The notes under the pieces were generated by a model that was not told the DNA's origin, did not search any database, and worked only from the letters and a program-made list of their open reading frames with translations. Position numbers and translations under genes: made by a program. From contig NZ_JAGGMR010000001.1 in NCBI RefSeq assembly GCF_017875645.1, forward strand, positions 7,750,001 to 7,814,000: a stretch of DNA of 64,000 bases, in the 5' to 3' direction. Origin of the DNA: Nocardia goodfellowii. Its GTDB lineage: Bacteria; Actinomycetota; Actinomycetes; Mycobacteriales; Mycobacteriaceae. Each line of letters begins with the position of its first letter. Position 1 is the first letter of the stretch. Below, one piece after another: positions 46,856-55,205 of this stretch.

Positions 46856-48433
46856 TCAGTCGAAGGGTGACCGGTCGATGCCGCAGCGGGTGCCCTCCGG
46901 CGGCAGCACGCCGCTGAACAGATACTCCCGTTTGATGCGCTCGGCACAGCTGCTCGGCACGTACATGCTGCTGTGGCCCGCGCCTTCGATCACGACCACC
47001 CGTGCGTCGGCCAGCTGGTCGGCACCGGCGTAGGCGCCGGGCAGCGGCGTGGCCGGATCGAAGCGGCTGTTGAGCACCAGGATCGGCGCCGCCGTGCGGC
47101 GGTCCCAAGGTCCGGTGAAGCGGTCGGCGTCGCGCGCCTGCCAGAAAGCGCAGGTGGCACTGGCGAATACCGGAATGCGGCCGAAGTAGGGCACTCGGAG
47201 GTCTTCGGAGATCGCCGCGCGCGTGTAGATCTCCGGATCGGTGGGGACGGTGCTGTCGGCGCACTGGATCGCGTGGAAAGCCTCGGTGCGGTTACCGGTA
47301 TAGGACGCGCCCTTGGCGATCGGCAACAGGCCGGGCAGCGTGGTGCCCGCGTCGAACAATTTTTGCAGCAGGTTCGCGAGCTCCGGATAGGTGGCCGACT
47401 GCGATAGTTCCGCGGCCGCGTTGACGATGGCCGCATAGGTCCATGCCTGCCCGTCCAACCGGATCGGGGATAGTCGGGCACGCTCGGCCAGCGCGATCCA
47501 CTTGAGTCTGGGCTCACCCGCGGCGAATGCACAGCGTGGTCCCGCCGCCGAACACTGGCCCAGGAACGCCGCGAAGGTCTCCGAGATGCCCTGGGCCACA
47601 TCCTGTCTGACGTCGAGGGGGACGACGGTGCCCTGCCCGGCGTGCCCGTTGACGTTGCCCTCGAAATCCATCGAGCCGTCGAAGGCCATGGCCCGCACCC
47701 GGCTCGGGAACATATTCGCGTAGACCGCGCCGACCTGGGTGCCGTAGGAGATGCCGTGATAGGTCAGCTTCGCGTCGCCCACCGCGCGGCGCAGTAGTTC
47801 GAGGTCACGGGCGGTATTGGCGGTGGAGGCGTGCTCCAGGATCGGCCCGGCCTGCTGCTCGCAGCGCTCGCCGAACTCGCGGGCCCAGGCGTAGTAGGCG
47901 GCTTCTTCGCCTGGGGCGGTGGGCATTTCGGGAACCGACCCGAGGAAGGCCAGCTGCTCCGCCACCGTCGAGAAGCACCGTGCGGCCGAACTTCGCGCCA
48001 CCGCTCGCGGATCCCAGGAGACCAGGTCGAAGCGCGCCCGCAGCTCCTCGGAGAACAGCCACGGCCACCGCGCCCGCTCCCGCAGCCGGTCCACCCCCGA
48101 CGGTCCGGGCCCGCCGAAGTTGACGAACAGCGTGCCGATGCGCCGATCGGGATCGGTGGCCGGCAACTTGATCACCGCCAACTCGAGCTGCGCGCCGTTG
48201 GGCTGGTTGTAGTCCAATGGCACCGGCGCGGAAGCGCATTGGAACCCGTCCTGGCAGTCCGACCAGTGCAGCACCGGGGTGTAGGCGGCCGAGGCGAGCG
48301 GATCCACGTAGGAGTCGACAGCGTCCTCGGCGACCGCCGGAACCGGCAGGCCGAGCACGCCGACCGCGAGCACCAGCGCCGAGGCCGCGCGCCGGACCCA
48401 TCGAAACCTGTTGGGTCCTATACGCGCATCCAA
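46856..48433 (-). CDS. Secreted tripeptidyl-aminopeptidase-like alpha/beta hydrolase (TAP C-terminal domain)
   Basis: 525 residues. Start TTG at 48433 with AGGAGG seven bases upstream is convincing. Signal peptide cut near AVAEDA (about 36). Nucleophile elbow HGISYGTQVG (Ser about 228), Asp in NSRFDPATP, His in GAGHSSMY; C-terminal TAP-like domain. Family cleaves tripeptides from the N-terminus or hydrolyses related amides/esters outside the cell. Several Cys likely form disulfides. Confidence 0.9.
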   Translation of the reverse strand: MDARIGPNRFRWVRRAASALVLAVGVLGLPVPAVAEDAVDSYVDPLASAAYTPVLHWSDCQDGFQCASAPVPLDYNQPNGAQLELAVIKLPATDPDRRIGTLFVNFGGPGPSGVDRLRERARWPWLFSEELRARFDLVSWDPRAVARSSAARCFSTVAEQLAFLGSVPEMPTAPGEEAAYYAWAREFGERCEQQAGPILEHASTANTARDLELLRRAVGDAKLTYHGISYGTQVGAVYANMFPSRVRAMAFDGSMDFEGNVNGHAGQGTVVPLDVRQDVAQGISETFAAFLGQCSAAGPRCAFAAGEPRLKWIALAERARLSPIRLDGQAWTYAAIVNAAAELSQSATYPELANLLQKLFDAGTTLPGLLPIAKGASYTGNRTEAFHAIQCADSTVPTDPEIYTRAAISEDLRVPYFGRIPVFASATCAFWQARDADRFTGPWDRRTAAPILVLNSRFDPATPLPGAYAGADQLADARVVVIEGAGHSSMYVPSSCAERIKREYLFSGVLPPEGTRCGIDRSPFD

Positions 48434-48502
48434 ACCAGAGCCTCCTGCACCGAGCTACGAACCGGCTGATCGTGCCATACCGCGAGACCCGCTGCCATAA
48501 AC

Positions 48503-48531
48503 GGAGACCTGGACCACACGGTCCAGGCTCC
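48503..48531 (-). terminator. Hairpin terminator of the siderophore transporter operon
   Basis: GGAG-CCTGGACC, an ACAC loop and GGTCCAGG-CTCC form a 12-bp stem with one bulged A, 9 bases beyond the stop of the binding lipoprotein gene. Confidence 0.75.
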
Positions 48532-48539
48532 GCGCCCGG

Positions 48540-49559
48540 CTACTTCGCGGGCAGTTCGACGCCGGTCGCCGCGGCGATATCGGCGAACATGCCTTCGGCG
48601 GCTTGCACGCCGATGCCCGACATCCAGATCTCGTCGTCGACCTCGATCGCCTTGCCGTTGCGCACGGCGGGCAGGTCGCGCCAGATCGGACCGGCGGTGA
48701 CCGACTTCTTCTCGGTCTTGTCCGGATCATCGATGGTGGCGATGAAGATCAGCTCGGCATCGGCGAGATCGATCTGTTCCGGACTGATCTCCTTCATGAT
48801 CTTCGCGTCGGGTCCCTCGGCGATCTGGGACCGCGGTCGCGCCAGCCCGATGTCCTCGAGCACCACACCGCTGTAGGAGTTACTCATGTACAGGCGGGTG
48901 GGTCCGGCCAGGAAGCGGATCACCGAAACGGTCGGCAGGGCGCCGTTGTTCTTGGCCTTGATCGCGGTGCCGAGCGCGCGGGCGCGTTCCTCGTAGTTCT
49001 TCAGCGCGGTCGCGGCCTGCTCGTCCAGGCCCAGCGCCTTGCCGTGCACCAGCAGGTTCGCTTTCCAAGGGCCACCGGTCGTTTCGGTGAACACGGTCGG
49101 TGCGATGCCGCTGAGCTTGTCGTAGATCTTGTCGTGGCGAACCTTAGAGGACAGGATCAGGTCCGGCTTCAGCGCGGCGACCCGCTCCAAGTTCGGCTCC
49201 AACAGCGGCCCGACATCGGTCACGCCGTCGGCCTTGTCGCCGAGGTACGCCGGGAATCCGCCGCGCGTCTTGGTGTGCGGCACCACCGCGCCGACCGGCT
49301 TGACGCCGAGCAATGTCACCGAGTCGAGCTCGGCGGTGTCGAGCACCACCACCCGCTTCGGCGCCTTCGGGATCGTCACCTGACCCTTCACCGTGTCCAG
49401 GGTGCGCGGGAAAGCGCCCTGCGCGACCGCCGAGGTTCCGGAATCGGTTGTGCTGGAATCACTTCCGCAAGCGGCCAGGCCGGAGACGCCGAGGGCGGCC
49501 GCGACCAGCGCGACGGCCAGGCGGCCCGCTCCGGACCGGCGAAATAATCGGGTGGACAT
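48540..49559 (-). CDS. Ferric-siderophore ABC transporter binding lipoprotein
   Basis: 339 residues. Lipobox SGLAACGSD (Cys about 31) and a FepB/FecB-type fold (KRVVVLDTAELDSVTLLGV). Binds ferric siderophore outside the membrane and hands it to the permeases upstream. Last gene of the minus-strand operon of FhuF-like reductase, two permeases and an ATPase. A hairpin terminator follows. Confidence 0.93.
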   Translation of the reverse strand: MSTRLFRRSGAGRLAVALVAAALGVSGLAACGSDSSTTDSGTSAVAQGAFPRTLDTVKGQVTIPKAPKRVVVLDTAELDSVTLLGVKPVGAVVPHTKTRGGFPAYLGDKADGVTDVGPLLEPNLERVAALKPDLILSSKVRHDKIYDKLSGIAPTVFTETTGGPWKANLLVHGKALGLDEQAATALKNYEERARALGTAIKAKNNGALPTVSVIRFLAGPTRLYMSNSYSGVVLEDIGLARPRSQIAEGPDAKIMKEISPEQIDLADAELIFIATIDDPDKTEKKSVTAGPIWRDLPAVRNGKAIEVDDEIWMSGIGVQAAEGMFADIAAATGVELPAK

Positions 49560-49597
49560 GACTCGTCCTCATTTCTGTTGGGGTTCTGACTCGCCGT

Positions 49598-50410
49598 TCA
49601 GAGGCGAACGGCGGTGTGCCGGGCCGCGCGGCCGCGCGGAACGACCAGCGGCGTCCCGGTTTCCGGGTCGGGAATCACGACGGCGTCGACCCCGAAGACG
49701 GTGCGCACCAGCTCCGCGTCGAGCACCTGCGCGGGCGGCCCGGCCGCGGCCAGCCGTCCTTCGTGCAAGACCACCAGGTGGTCGGCGTAGCGCGCCGCCT
49801 GGCCGAGGTCGTGCAGCACCATCACCACGGTGCGACCGGCGTCGGCGTGCAGATCGGCGACCAGGTCGAGCACGTCGAGCTGGTGGCGCAGGTCCAGGAA
49901 GGTGGTCGGCTCGTCGAGCAGCAGCACCTCGGTGTCCTGCGCGAGCGCCAGTGCGATCCAAGCTCTTTGCCGCTGCCCGCCGGAGAGCTGATCGACCTGC
50001 TGATCCCGCAGCTCGGCGGTCCCGGTGCGGCGCAACGCGTCCTCCACCGCGGCCTGATCCGCGGGCGACCACGGCCGCAACAGTCGCTGGTGCGGATACC
50101 GGCCGAGCCGCACCAGCGCTTCGACGGTGATCGCCTCCGGGGTGATCGGCTGCTGCGGCAGCAGACCCAGCCGCAAGGCCAGCGTCCGCGCCGGCATCCG
50201 ATGGATATCGGCGCCGTCCAAGGTGACCGTGCCACCGGACGGGCGCAGCAACCGGGTCAGCCCACGCAGCAGCGTGGACTTCCCGCAGGCGTTCGGGCCG
50301 ACGATCGCGGTCACCGCGCCGCCGGGCAACGCCAGATCCAGTCCGTCGATCACGGCACGATCGCCGTAGTGCAGGCCGAGGCCCCGCGCGGCCAATTCGT
50401 TGGTGCTCAA
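49598..50410 (-). CDS. Ferric-siderophore ABC transporter ATPase
   Basis: 270 residues from TTG at 50410, which overlaps the permease stop by TTGA. Walker A reads GPNACGKSTLL (Ala where Gly is common), signature LSGGQRQR, Walker B LLLDEPTTFLD, H-loop VLHDLGQAARYAD. Powers siderophore import. Confidence 0.94.
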   Translation of the reverse strand: MSTNELAARGLGLHYGDRAVIDGLDLALPGGAVTAIVGPNACGKSTLLRGLTRLLRPSGGTVTLDGADIHRMPARTLALRLGLLPQQPITPEAITVEALVRLGRYPHQRLLRPWSPADQAAVEDALRRTGTAELRDQQVDQLSGGQRQRAWIALALAQDTEVLLLDEPTTFLDLRHQLDVLDLVADLHADAGRTVVMVLHDLGQAARYADHLVVLHEGRLAAAGPPAQVLDAELVRTVFGVDAVVIPDPETGTPLVVPRGRAARHTAVRL

Positions 50411-51417
50411 GCGGTTCTCCGATTGACCGGGCTGCTCTCCCGCAGCATCAAATACAACAACCACGGTGCGCCGATGGTGGCGGTAAGAATGCCCACCGGC
50501 AGCCCCTCGACCGGGAGCAGGTGCAGCACCACCTGATCGCAGCCCACCAGCAGCACCGCCCCGGCCAGGCCGGTGACCGCGAGAGTGGCCGCGGTGGGCG
50601 GTCCGACCAGCAGCCGCACCAGCTGCGGCACCGCCAAGGCCACGAACGCGATCGGCCCCGTCAGGGCCGCGGCCAAGGAGGCCAGCGCGACCGTCGTCAG
50701 CAGCAGTTGCAGCCGCGCCGAGGACACCGAGACGCCGAGCGTGCCGGCCGACTCGTCACCCAGATCCAGCACCGCCAGCTTCCGGTACTGCAGGAACAGC
50801 AAGCCCAGCACCAGGATCGACGCGACGGCGGCGCCCTGCACCTCGGGCCAGGTACGCCCGTAGAGCGAACCCGCGGTCCACTGTTCCGCCGCCCCCGCAA
50901 GCTCGCGCGGGAACCGCACCACGATCAGATTCACCGCCGCCGCCAGCCCCGCCTGCACGGCCAAGCCGACCAGCACCAGGCGGGTCACCGGGAACCCGGC
51001 CCGCCAGCCGATGGCCGCGAGCAGCACCGCCGCCAGCAATCCGCCGCCGAGCGCCCCGACCGGTATCAGCGCCTGACTCGCTCCGGCCGCGAGCACCGCC
51101 ACCGCACCCAGCGAGGCGCCGCCGGTCACGCCCATCACATCCGGCGAGGCCAGCGGATTACGGAAAAGACGTTGCAGCACAGCGCCGCCGGCGGCCAGAC
51201 CGGCCCCGGCGAGCACTCCGGCGATCAGGCGCGGGGCCCGGAACTCCTGCACGATGTAGACCTCGCCGGGATCGCCGGCGCCGAACGCGGCCCGCAGCGC
51301 TGTCGCCGCCGACATCTGGACTTCGCCGACGGACAGCGCAATGGTCGCCAGCACGACCAGAGCGCCGGCACACAGGACCCCGACCAGCAGGGTGCGGCTC
51401 ACATGAATGTTCTTCAT
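50407..51417 (-). CDS. Ferric-siderophore ABC transporter permease (FecCD family)
   Basis: 336 residues, nine or ten helices. RNPLASPDVMGVTGGASLG and GPIAFVALAVPQLVRLLVG are the FecCD family signatures. Start overlaps the partner permease by ATGA. Forms a heterodimer with the next protein. Confidence 0.94.
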   Translation of the reverse strand: MKNIHVSRTLLVGVLCAGALVVLATIALSVGEVQMSAATALRAAFGAGDPGEVYIVQEFRAPRLIAGVLAGAGLAAGGAVLQRLFRNPLASPDVMGVTGGASLGAVAVLAAGASQALIPVGALGGGLLAAVLLAAIGWRAGFPVTRLVLVGLAVQAGLAAAVNLIVVRFPRELAGAAEQWTAGSLYGRTWPEVQGAAVASILVLGLLFLQYRKLAVLDLGDESAGTLGVSVSSARLQLLLTTVALASLAAALTGPIAFVALAVPQLVRLLVGPPTAATLAVTGLAGAVLLVGCDQVVLHLLPVEGLPVGILTATIGAPWLLYLMLRESSPVNRRTA

Positions 51418-52430
51418 CGCAGCTCCCGGCGGCGCGCGAGCAGCGCCAGCAGCGGCGCGCCGAGGAACGCGCTGATGATGCCGACCTCGAGCTCCGAAGG
51501 CCGGGCGATGAGCCGGCCCGCGATGTCGGCGGTGAGCAACAGCAGCGGTCCCGCGATCAGGCAGCCCGGCAGGATCCGGCGCTGGTCATTACCGAAGACC
51601 AGCCGCACCAGGTGCGGCGCGGCCAGTCCGATGAACGCGATGGGCCCGGCGACCGCGACCGCCGATCCGGCCAGCAGCACCACCGATACCATGCCCGCCA
51701 GGCGAATTCGGGCGACCGGCAGGCCGAGCGCGACGGCCGCCTCGTCACCGAGGGCGAGAGTATTGAGCGCGGGGGCGATCACCAGCCCGGCCACCGCGCC
51801 GATCGCGAAGGTGGGCAGCATCGGCGTCAGCACGGCGAGGTCGCGGCCGGCGATCGATCCGGCCAGCCAGAAACGCGCTTCATCCAGGGTGCGCTCACTG
51901 AACAGCAGCACCGCCGAGGTCCAGGAGATCAACACCAGATGCAGCACCGTGCCGCCCAGGACCAGCCGGGTCGGATCCAGGTCTCCGGCGCGGCGGCCCA
52001 GCGTCAGGGTGAACATCGCGGCCCCGGCGGCCCCCGCGAAGGCGAACCACACGAATTGGACCGGCTGGGTGAGACGCAGCGCGAAAATGGCCACCACCAC
52101 CGCGAAACCCGCGCCCGCGTTGATACCCATGGTGGTCGGTGCGGCCAGCGGATTACGCGTCACACCCTGCAGCACCGCCCCGGCGAGCCCGAGCGCCGCC
52201 CCGACAACGAGGCCGACGACGGTGCGCGGCAGCCGCATTCCCGTGACCGCCATCGCGTCTCGCCCCTGCGCGTCGCCCAGCAATGCCTCGACCACCGTGC
52301 CCAGCGGTACCGAGCGCGCACCGAAGGCCAGGCTCAGCAGGCAGACCAGCAGCAACGCAGCAAACGCCATGAGCAGTACCGGTATCCGGTACCGCATCGA
52401 GGCCCCGCGGGCCGTGTCTACCGATGCCAT
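51414..52430 (-). CDS. Ferric-siderophore ABC transporter permease (FecCD family)
   Basis: 338 residues from ATG at 52430. TRNPLAAPTTMGINAGAGFA and GPIAFIGLAAPHLVRLVFG mark the family. An ATG at 52454 lies inside an IdeR-type box (52442-52460), so transcription must start downstream and the shorter start is preferred. The ribosome site is weak; MRYR at 52397 is a further option. Confidence 0.9.
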   Translation of the reverse strand: MASVDTARGASMRYRIPVLLMAFAALLLVCLLSLAFGARSVPLGTVVEALLGDAQGRDAMAVTGMRLPRTVVGLVVGAALGLAGAVLQGVTRNPLAAPTTMGINAGAGFAVVVAIFALRLTQPVQFVWFAFAGAAGAAMFTLTLGRRAGDLDPTRLVLGGTVLHLVLISWTSAVLLFSERTLDEARFWLAGSIAGRDLAVLTPMLPTFAIGAVAGLVIAPALNTLALGDEAAVALGLPVARIRLAGMVSVVLLAGSAVAVAGPIAFIGLAAPHLVRLVFGNDQRRILPGCLIAGPLLLLTADIAGRLIARPSELEVGIISAFLGAPLLALLARRRELR

Positions 52431-52441
52431 GGACGGAGAGT

Positions 52442-52460
52442 ATAGGTTAGGCATGCCTTA
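52442..52460. promoter_or_regulatory. IdeR/DtxR-type iron box (internal)
   Basis: ATAGGTTAGGCATGCCTTA matches 14 of 19 bases of the iron-box consensus TTAGGTTAGGCTAACCTAA. It overlaps the last codons of the FhuF-like gene and the upstream start of the permease gene, so it can repress an internal promoter for the transporter genes when iron is high. Confidence 0.55.
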
Positions 52461-53217
52461 TCTGCGCAACGCGGGGACAGGTAGCGCAGAGCTCCGCCGG
52501 CCGGACCGTATAGAAGAGACAGCAGGTGGTTTGCGTGCGCGCCGCGTCCGGCCCGAGCCGGAAGCCCGCGCCACCCAGGTATGGCGGAGTGGCTCCGGGC
52601 AACAGCGCGTTCGCCGCCGCCGCGGCCGCCGCCGGCTCACCGAGGGCGTTGCCGAGATGCGAGATCCCGTTGGCCAGTTGATCCGTGGCGAAGCCCCACA
52701 TGGCCCGGGGCCGTCGCCGGAGCACCGGCCCGAACGCCTCGAGCAGCGGAGCCAGATGCGCGGCGACAGCGTCGCGCAGTTCGGCGCGCAGTGCCGCCTC
52801 GTCCGCGACGATCCGCACGCCGTGCCGACCTTCTACGGAATCGCCTGGCAGACAGACTATTTCGTCGGCCTCGAGCAGGAGTTCGCGATCCCGCCAGGCG
52901 TAGGCGACACGATCGAGTGCCACCCTGGGCACGCGCCGCCGCAGAAACCACGGCGCGCTCATCGCCAGGCACGCGGTGAACGCGTACCGGCGCAGCACCC
53001 AGGTGGCGGCGACATCCCGGCGCGGAGTCGTGCCGTAGTCCTCGACGGCGCGCCGCTCCTCGGCTTCGATCAACTCGTCGATGACCGCCAAATCCGTTGC
53101 CAGCGAGCGCCCTTGGACCCAGCGGCCACCGGCGGCACTGCCCACACCGACGCGCACCACGGGGAGCAGTTGACCCAGCCTCTGATAGGCATCGGCCAGC
53201 GGCACGTCAGTTCCCAC
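52447..53217 (-). CDS. FhuF-like ferric-siderophore reductase
   Basis: 256 residues. The C-terminal 2Fe-2S motif is CC-x10-C-x2-C (CCLFYTVRPAELCATC), exactly that of FhuF, which reduces iron in cytoplasmic ferric siderophores. No signal peptide. Start GTG at 53217; GTG at 53205 has better ribosome-site spacing. Top of the transporter operon with an iron box upstream. Confidence 0.88.
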   Translation of the reverse strand: MGTDVPLADAYQRLGQLLPVVRVGVGSAAGGRWVQGRSLATDLAVIDELIEAEERRAVEDYGTTPRRDVAATWVLRRYAFTACLAMSAPWFLRRRVPRVALDRVAYAWRDRELLLEADEIVCLPGDSVEGRHGVRIVADEAALRAELRDAVAAHLAPLLEAFGPVLRRRPRAMWGFATDQLANGISHLGNALGEPAAAAAAANALLPGATPPYLGGAGFRLGPDAARTQTTCCLFYTVRPAELCATCPRVAQIRHA

Positions 53218-53245
53218 CTTTCGATCGAATCCCTTGCCGCGATAC

Positions 53246-53264
53246 TAAGGTAAGCCTTACCTAG
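53246..53264. promoter_or_regulatory. IdeR/DtxR-type iron box
   Basis: TAAGGTAAGCCTTACCTAG matches the iron-box consensus at 15 of 19 bases on the coding strand and lies 29 bases before the FhuF-like start. Confidence 0.65.
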
Positions 53265-53602
53265 TGGCAATTCCGCTGCGCGCCCGCGGTTCGTCCGGTC
53301 CATCGATCGACCAATTCCGCTGCATCCAGCTGACTTTCGGCAAACCTTTTCGCTGTGCCTTACGACCGGGTACTGGTTTTGCGGAATCGCCGGAGATAGT
53401 AGGTTCTGTCGTCGGCGACCGTCCCGCACCGCCGCCGCATCGCTGGTTACACAGACCGTGCTCCACTGCTCAACCGCTAACAGCCGCAGATCCGGTCGAT
53501 TTCCCCCGAGTTCCACCCCGAGCCGCCGTGCGTCGACGCCTCGGTCCGGCCTGCGGCGCGCGCAACCTCGAAACCGTTCGCACGTCGAAAGGACTTGGGC
53601 AC
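53265..53602. other. Intergenic region before the P450 gene
   Basis: About 340 bases between an iron box and a 15-codon ORF. I see no coding frame of gene character and no strong hairpin. It probably holds the P450 promoter. Confidence 0.5.
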
Positions 53603-53650
53603 GTGAACTTCCTGGACTCCGCCGCTCCGACGGCAGGTAGCCGCATATGA
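53603..53650 (+). CDS. Possible 15-residue leader ORF upstream of P450
   Basis: GTG at 53603 has a good ribosome site (CGAAAGGAC, eight bases away) and encodes VNFLDSAAPTAGSRI, ending in TGA that overlaps the P450 ATG (ATGA). It could be a translational leader or a tiny peptide substrate for the P450. It lacks the Tyr/Trp/His residues typical of P450-crosslinked peptides, and the P450 has its own weaker ribosome site, so this is uncertain. Confidence 0.3.
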   Translation: MNFLDSAAPTAGSRI

Positions 53651-54900
53651 CGACCGCCCACCAGATCGTCGAACTGACCGACGACTTCTACCAGGATCCA
53701 CACGCGGTCTACCGGACGCTCTACGAACGCGGACCGATCCACCGGGTCCGGGTCGACGGCGTCGCGGGCTGGCTGATCGTCGACCACGACGTGGCCAAGC
53801 AGGCCTTCACCGAACCGTCCATCAGTAAGAAGATCGGGTCACCCGAGGGCCAGGCAGTGCTGGCGAAGCACGGCGCCGCGGACAAATTCAACGCGGCCAT
53901 CACCGACAACATGCTTTTCGCCGACCCACCGCAGCACACCCGGCTGCGCAAACTCGTGCAGAAGGCGTTCGCCGGGCGCGCGATTCGCGACCTCGGCCCG
54001 CGCATCACCGATATCGCCGACCAACTGCTCGATGACATGCACGGCGCGGACACCGTCGACCTGCTCGACAGCTACGCCTTCCCGCTGCCCATCGCGGTGA
54101 TCTGCGAACTGCTCGGCGTCCCCGACGACGACAAGGACGACTTCCGGGCCTGGACCGCCGGTGTGGTCGACGAATCGGCGTCGATCGAGGTGCGTACCAA
54201 CGCGGGCATCAGCTTCTTCACCTATCTCACCGGCCTCATCCCCGCCCGCACCGAAAACCCGGGCGACGACCTGCTTTCCGCGCTGATCGTCGCCAAGGAC
54301 GACGGCGATCAACTCGATCAGCAGGAACTCATCTCCATGCTGCTGCTGTTGCTGGCCGCCGGGCACGAGACCACCGTCAACCTGATCGGCAACGCGGTCC
54401 ACGAGCTGCTGCGCGATCCACAACTCGCGGATCGGCTGCGAGCCGACCCGGCGGGCATCCCGGCATTCGTGGAGGAGATTCTGCGCACGCAGGGCCCGGT
54501 GCATCTGGCCACGGCCCGCTACACCACCGCACCGGTCACGCTGGGCGGCCAGCACATCGACGCGGGCGAGTTCGTCATGATCTCGATCGGCGCCGCCAAC
54601 CGCGATGCGAAGCGCTTCCCGGACCCGGACCGCTTCGACGCCGGACGCGCCGACAACAAGCACGTGGCCTTCGGGCACGGCATGCACTTCTGCGTCGGGG
54701 CGGCGCTGGCCCGGATGGAGGCGACGGTCGCGCTCACCCGGCTGCTGGCGCGGACCTCGGCACTGTCCCTCGATGGTGAGTTCGGCGCGCTGGCCTGGCG
54801 CAAGAGCCTGCTGATCCACGGGCTCACCGCGCTGCCGGTCCGCCTCGAGGTGGCGGCGAAGTCCCGCGGGGGCGACAATCGGTGGTCGGTCGCCTCCTGA
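53647..54900 (+). CDS. Cytochrome P450 (CYP107-like)
   Basis: 417 residues, soluble bacterial P450 length. I-helix oxygen motif AGHETTVNL, K-helix ExxR in VEEILRTQ, and heme-Cys loop FGHGMHFCVGAALAR. Typical of actinobacterial P450s that hydroxylate macrolides, terpenes or drugs; needs a ferredoxin partner, none seen nearby. A 15-codon ORF overlaps its start. A hairpin terminator and a repeat array follow. Confidence 0.95.
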   Translation: MTTAHQIVELTDDFYQDPHAVYRTLYERGPIHRVRVDGVAGWLIVDHDVAKQAFTEPSISKKIGSPEGQAVLAKHGAADKFNAAITDNMLFADPPQHTRLRKLVQKAFAGRAIRDLGPRITDIADQLLDDMHGADTVDLLDSYAFPLPIAVICELLGVPDDDKDDFRAWTAGVVDESASIEVRTNAGISFFTYLTGLIPARTENPGDDLLSALIVAKDDGDQLDQQELISMLLLLLAAGHETTVNLIGNAVHELLRDPQLADRLRADPAGIPAFVEEILRTQGPVHLATARYTTAPVTLGGQHIDAGEFVMISIGAANRDAKRFPDPDRFDAGRADNKHVAFGHGMHFCVGAALARMEATVALTRLLARTSALSLDGEFGALAWRKSLLIHGLTALPVRLEVAAKSRGGDNRWSVAS

Positions 54901-55205
54901 ACTCCACGGCACTGAGCTCGCCGGAACGCTGCCCCCGCTACAACGCTCAGGGTCGCCGGAACGCTGACCTCGCGACAACGCGCAGGTCACCGGATCGCTG
55001 ACTTCGCGGAAAGGCTGAGCTCGCCGGAACACAGACGGCGAGCTCAGCGGGGTCGGTATGTTGTCCGCAGCACATTCGCACGAGCCGGCGTACGCCTGCG
55101 TGGTCACTGTTCGACTGGCGCGCAGGGCGTTTCGCGGTCGCCGGTTCGGTCCGGGTTGTTAACCGCGTGGTATTGCGGTGTTCGCATCGTGTTTACGATG
55201 TCCGA
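54901..55205. repeat. Intergenic region with four diverged direct repeats
   Basis: TCGCCGGAACGCTG (54918-54931), the same at 54953-54966, TCACCGGATCGCTG (54987-55000) and TCGCCGGAACACAG (55021-55034) are spaced 35, 34 and 34 bases, forming a small degenerate tandem array. The last copy lies inside a 12-bp hairpin. No gene is seen in the region. Confidence 0.6.
55014..55048 (+). terminator. Hairpin terminator of the P450 gene
   Basis: GCTGAGCTCGCC and GGCGAGCTCAGC form a perfect 12-bp stem around an 11-base loop, about 110 bases beyond the P450 stop. Confidence 0.7.

Noticed and set aside
50521..53253. 910-codon plus-strand frame through the siderophore genes
   Set aside because: Antisense shadow; the minus strand carries intact FecCD, ATPase and FhuF-like genes.
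53264..53650. 128-codon frame upstream of the P450
   Set aside because: No ribosome site or domain, and it runs across the iron box; the 15-codon frame is the only plausible small ORF there.
54918..55034. Regular repeats as a possible CRISPR array
   Set aside because: Only short 14-base cores are conserved, the spacing contains further repeat-like sequence and no cas gene is near.
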